From Zelopaecilomyces penicillatus (Eukaryota > Ascomycota > Sordariomycetes > Hypocreales > Pseudodiploosporaceae), in assembly GCA_005765155.1 (NCBI GenBank), contig VCCP01000006.1:3298501-3362500 (forward strand): a DNA stretch of 64,000 nucleotides, written 5' to 3'. A model generated the notes under the pieces. That model ran no database searches, was not told the origin of the DNA, and saw only the letters and a list, made by a program, of their open reading frames with translations. Below are positions 60,150 to 64,000 of this stretch, piece after piece; position 1 is the stretch's first letter; every line of letters begins with the position of its first letter. Made by a program: the position numbers and the translations under genes.

Positions 60150-61857
60150 ATGGCAATAACTGCTCTGTTAGGCTACTTGACCTGGCCAGTACTTGTTGCC
60201 CAATTATGCGTCTGTCTGGCGTCCGTCGTCCTCTACAGACGGCATTGTATGCCAAACAGCAACATCCCCGGACCATTCATCGCCTCGTTTACACGGCTAT
60301 GGCATGCATATCACTTGCTTGTTGGTGATTTTAATATTAAGTTACTTGAACTGCATGCTAAACATGGTGATTACTTTGCTACCTACATCATTCTATGCCT
60401 TCCCCCGTTCACAATGCTTACCATCAGACAACAGGATCATTCGTGCGCATTGCCCCCAATGAGATTAGTGTCAGTCATCCAGATGCCATTAAGGAAATCC
60501 TTCTTTCATCTCTAGAAAAGGTAAGTTTCAACTTCGTTGATTGATTGATTGACGAGTTATCTGTGATTTGCAATACTCAAAATTAGACTACTTTAGTCAC
60601 CGTGGTACCGAATTGCCGCTATCCCTGATTTTCGGTTTCAGAACCCCTTCTCAACTGTCGACTACAAGCAAAAGAACGAGCGTGCAAAGCACTTTGCCTC
60701 TGGCTTTGCTTTGACAAATCTTTTGCGTGCAGAGCATGCCATGGATGGTGTTATTGAGTCGTTTATGAAATGGATGGACCGCTTTGGCACGGAAAAAAAG
60801 CCCATGCATTTGAATGAGTTCTTCAAGTATCTCACATATGATTTTATCGGCGAAATGCTCTTCTCCAAGCAGTTTGGATTTCTTCAAACTGGAACTGACA
60901 TTGACAATTCAGTTGCTGCTGCATCGGCCATGAATGTCTATGCAGCTATCGCCGGCCATTTCTACTGGATTCATTCTATACTAATTGCTAACCCCTTGAC
61001 AATGTCTTTATTACCTATGGGTTATATACACAACACGACCATGAAGGCCCTGGATGAGCGCCGATCCAATATGGATGCCCGTTATGACATGGTTGCACAT
61101 TGGCTCAGAGCACATGAAAAAGAGCCGCACAGCGTTACAGCCAGAGATGTGTATGCAAATACGACTGTGAGTGTACTTGGAGGTTCGGACACGTCGTCGG
61201 TTGCGCTACAGACGTTTGTGTACCATATGATGCGCCATCCAGCCGCATTACAGAGAGCGAGAAGCGAAATCGATACAGCTCAGTCAGAAGGGCGCTGTCA
61301 AGATCAGGTTGTATCATTTTCTGATTCAAAGCAACTCCCATTCTTACAAGCATGTATCAAAGAGTCGCTCCGCATCTTTTCCCCTCTTGTTGCCAATGTA
61401 CCACGGGTATGTGGCACACAGGGAGTGACAATCGATGGGCATGTATTTGCCAAAGGTACGATACTGTCAGTCAATGCATGGGTTATGCATCTATCACGAG
61501 AGATTTGGGGTCCAGATGTCGCTTTGTTCAATCCAGATCGGTGGCTCAAGGGAAATAGTTCAGCCAAGGAGAAGTTTCTGATACCTGTAAGTTGAGCGAC
61601 CTAAAATTCTTTGGCTGGGGAAGCTTGGGACGAATGAGGCTAATTGAAGAGGTAATTTCACTTTACAGTTCAGTGCTGGTTATGGATCATGTCCCGGGCA
61701 GCACCTGGCAAGGGTAGAAATTTCCAAAGTCGCGGCTACTCTGGTGCGCGACTACGACATCGTGGCAGTCAATGGACAAAACGACTGGGTGTGGAATGGC
61801 GGAATCATTGCCAACCCTCGCCAATGGCCAGTCCATGTCAGCCGAAGAGTCAAATGA
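60150..61857 (+). CDS. Cytochrome P450 monooxygenase
   Basis: Predicted 493-residue P450 in four exons (60150-60366, 60435-60520, 60597-61586, 61669-61857), phases closed. N-terminal membrane anchor (about residues 5-30). Diagnostic motifs: oxygen-binding I-helix GGSDTSS, K-helix KESLR (E-x-x-R), PDRW (the PERF-type motif) and the haem loop FSAGYGSCPGQ with ligand Cys439. Early sequence IPGPFIASFTRLWHAYH and SFVRIAPNEISVSHPDAIKEIL resembles the pisatin-demethylase-like group of fungal P450s. Intact and next to a terpene synthase on the same strand, which suggests that it oxidises the terpene product; this is inference. Confidence 0.93.
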
Positions 61858-62295
61858 GAAATTAATAACATGTACCTCAGTATCAACAGAGTCAAACACG
61901 GCAGAGTAACAGAGCATGCTGGAAGTAGAACACGGAGGAACAGATTGTGTTAGGTCTGGCATCGTTGATAAGTGAATGAAGTTCACAGCATTTGTCAAAG
62001 TACTGTAGTTTTGACGCTTCCAATCCTCTCTATATGAACACTAGTGCTAAGGGGGAAAGCATAATGTGCGCCATCTACACGAAAGTCGAAAGTGTTGATA
62101 TCGATTCTCAAGCCTAAACCAGCGCTTCTTCTCGACCAAGGTTATTTGTGGGTGTGGGCTTTTATGCCGCTGGGTGCGTTAGCAGAAAGCGAAAGTATTA
62201 CGGTCAAGATATCTAGCCAAGATCAACTTCAGTCACATAAAGGTCGAGTATTCCCGTCATGCAGTGTACACTTTCATAGCGACCGCCCCACACTA
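61858..62295. other. Intergenic between P450 and subtilase remnant
   Basis: 3' flanks of two converging units. No gene recognised. Confidence 0.6.
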
Positions 62296-63623
62296 CTAGT
62301 TCGTCTGCCGGTTTTGAGCCAGAAAGATGTCATTGTTTGCAGTATCTTTAGCAGGGATCGATATACTTTGCAGGTAATCCAGTAGTGCTTGCGGCGATAC
62401 GTCCATAATGCCACTCATGTGTGCGCCGGCCTGAGCAGTGCCACTTAGGAATCTGCTTACATCTAGGCCTCCAATCCAGTCGGAATGAATACTTTCTCCA
62501 GGGGCGTAAATGTCGACAGCCTCACCGTAGTTGAAGAACTTTGAGATGTTTGTTTGAATGTTTGATGGCACCGACCGTGACAACCTGGGCAGCTTCGATA
62601 AACCCCACGTCGTCGCCGTCATCGCTCGCAGCGAAGACCACATGTATACCCCTGTCTACCAAGGCAGCAACAACTTGCTCAAATGGTTCATAATAAACAT
62701 AGCTGAAAGGTAAGCTGACAACGGAAGGGTTCCCTCTTTCAGCGACAGATGCACTAACAAAATTGAGCCCGGACATGATTCCACTGTATGAGCCCTGTCT
62801 GTCTGGGCCGCCCAAGACTTTCACAGCCACAATGTTGCATTGCTTAGCAACGCCAGCAGAGTAGCCGCGATGATGCCCGCGATATGGGTTCCATGGCCGT
62901 TGTCATCAAAGCTAAAAGAAAATCCAAAGGCTGGTCCTTGCACAAGTCTGCGTTGGGGACCTCCACCAAAATCTCTGTGTTGGGGATTTATTCCCGTGTC
63001 GAGCACATACACATCTACACCCCTGCCACCTGCATCATCACACGTGTATGTATAATCAAGACGTGATGGATCGGATCTAGGGAAAGGTTTTCTTTGAGAG
63101 ATTGCTTGTAGGCCCCATGGTTCACCTTGCTGTGAAACCAAGGCTCTCCTTCGCAGAGTACGACCCGATCCGTAAGCTGTTCCTTGAAACTTTTGTCCCA
63201 TTGACTGGTTGCGCCGCATTCTTACGATGCGGTCTGGCTCAATGGATTCAATCTAGCTGATATTAGTTATCTCAAGCCGTATAAATTCCTCACAGTCCAT
63301 CCTCATACCTCTGCACCTTTCTTCATCTCAGCAACTGTTTCTGGGTCAAAAGATCCAGAATAGCCATAGAAACCTGGGATGCCATCCCATTTGTCCTTGA
63401 TGCTTTGAAATCGGCTGTCAAGACTGCGCTTATGAATGGCGTTTACCCACTCAATGTGACTGTGGAAGCGTGCAAGCTTGAGGCTCGGCTTGAGAGTTAC
63501 TGTATAGCTTGCCGGAACAACTTCATCGCACGAGCTTTGGGATTCATAGACAGGGGCTGATGCACAGATGGAAAAGAGTGTTGTCGCTGTGACAGCTATG
63601 TTTAGAGGAATATAAGAGACCAT
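62296..63623 (-). pseudogene. Proteinase-K-like subtilase (S8) pseudogene
   Basis: Reads as a secreted S8 subtilase: signal peptide (MVSYIPLNIAVTATTLFSICASA), an I9 propeptide (SYTVTLKPSLKLARFHSHIEW), and after an intron (63253-63308) the catalytic Asp in VYVLDTGI and His in GHGTHIAGI. Lesions follow. The frame shifts just after the His block (about 62860-62867) and again between VVTVGA and FFNYG (about 62540-62570); no intron explains either. The expected catalytic GTS reads SGTAQAGAH, an Ala codon at 62434-62436. The oxyanion-hole Asn position reads AASD. The protein could not be an active serine protease even if the frame were restored. The start is the ATG at 63623. Confidence 0.8.
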
Positions 63624-64000
63624 GATGAATGATAATTCAAGACTTGATAGGATTTGATGAGAATTCTGTTTAAGAAATATGAACCATTTAATATTGTAGA
63701 TATTAATAGAACATAAACTTTCCATCATTTTCCAATTTCCAGCCATCACACTCTACGCTATTTGCTTCCCGACACACACGTATACAGGGCATGTCCAGAA
63801 TCAAGTCAGCGAACATATGAGATATAACAGATAGGATAGCACATCAAAAACACCTAAGACATGTGACCGCTTTCAGATAGCAAAATGACATGTGAACCTT
63901 TACTGAAATATCTCACTCGCCTACTCCAAGATACGTTCTGGTAGTGAGAAAGAATGACTCTATAGTGCTAGATTGGTTGGTTATAGATGCCGAAGCTTTG
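63624..64000. other. Window end, intergenic
   Basis: Upstream region of the subtilase remnant. Nothing recognised. Confidence 0.55.

Noticed and set aside
62434..62436. Ala codon at the subtilase Ser position considered as a possible sequencing error
   Set aside because: Two other frame lesions and the altered oxyanion position make true decay the simpler reading, though re-sequencing would settle it.

Overview
The window looks like the nuclear genome of a filamentous ascomycete (Pezizomycotina; probably Sordariomycetes, perhaps Hypocreales, though the order is an inference). Genes sit about 2 kb apart on both strands and carry short introns (about 40-110 nt) with GTAAGT/GTATGT-like donors. 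Tiny 5' exons are common. The families are typical of such fungi: fungal Prp19, Rrb1, LapA-type aminopeptidase, DUF3632, MpaB-type oxygenase and GNAT proteins. No rRNA, tRNA, CRISPR array or intact transposon was recognised. Most coding regions are spliced. The exon models below come from reading frame, splice sites and family similarity, and each sums to a whole number of codons.

Positions 1-31,000 are mostly housekeeping. In order they hold an OHCU decarboxylase (purine breakdown), splicing factor Prp19, a RING protein with two SUMO-interaction motifs, a large low-complexity protein, an aldo-keto reductase, the ribosome-rescue factor Dom34/Pelota, and a broken aminoglycoside-phosphotransferase-like kinase gene. 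An AT-rich tract that looks like RIP-mutated repeat DNA follows. After it come a 960-residue WDR44/Dgr2-like WD40 protein, a thioredoxin, the ribosome-assembly WD40 protein Rrb1, an APC-superfamily permease and an HpcH/HpaI-family aldolase.

Positions 31,000-51,600 are gene-poor with long spacers. They hold a calcineurin-like metallophosphoesterase, two GNAT acetyltransferases, a secreted M28 leucine aminopeptidase, an uncharacterised 587-residue protein with a CxxC motif, a DUF3632 protein, and a four-exon gene for a 109-residue secreted four-cysteine protein that no single open frame reveals.

Positions 51,700-64,000 are the accessory end. Two tandem profilin-like genes share exon structure and downstream flank, so they arose by segmental duplication; the second has diverged strongly. 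Next come an MpaB-type membrane oxygenase, a nine-exon class I terpene synthase with intact DDxxD and NSE metal-binding motifs, and a complete cytochrome P450. These three could form a small terpenoid biosynthetic cluster. The window ends in a proteinase-K-like subtilase that has lost its catalytic serine and carries two frameshifts.
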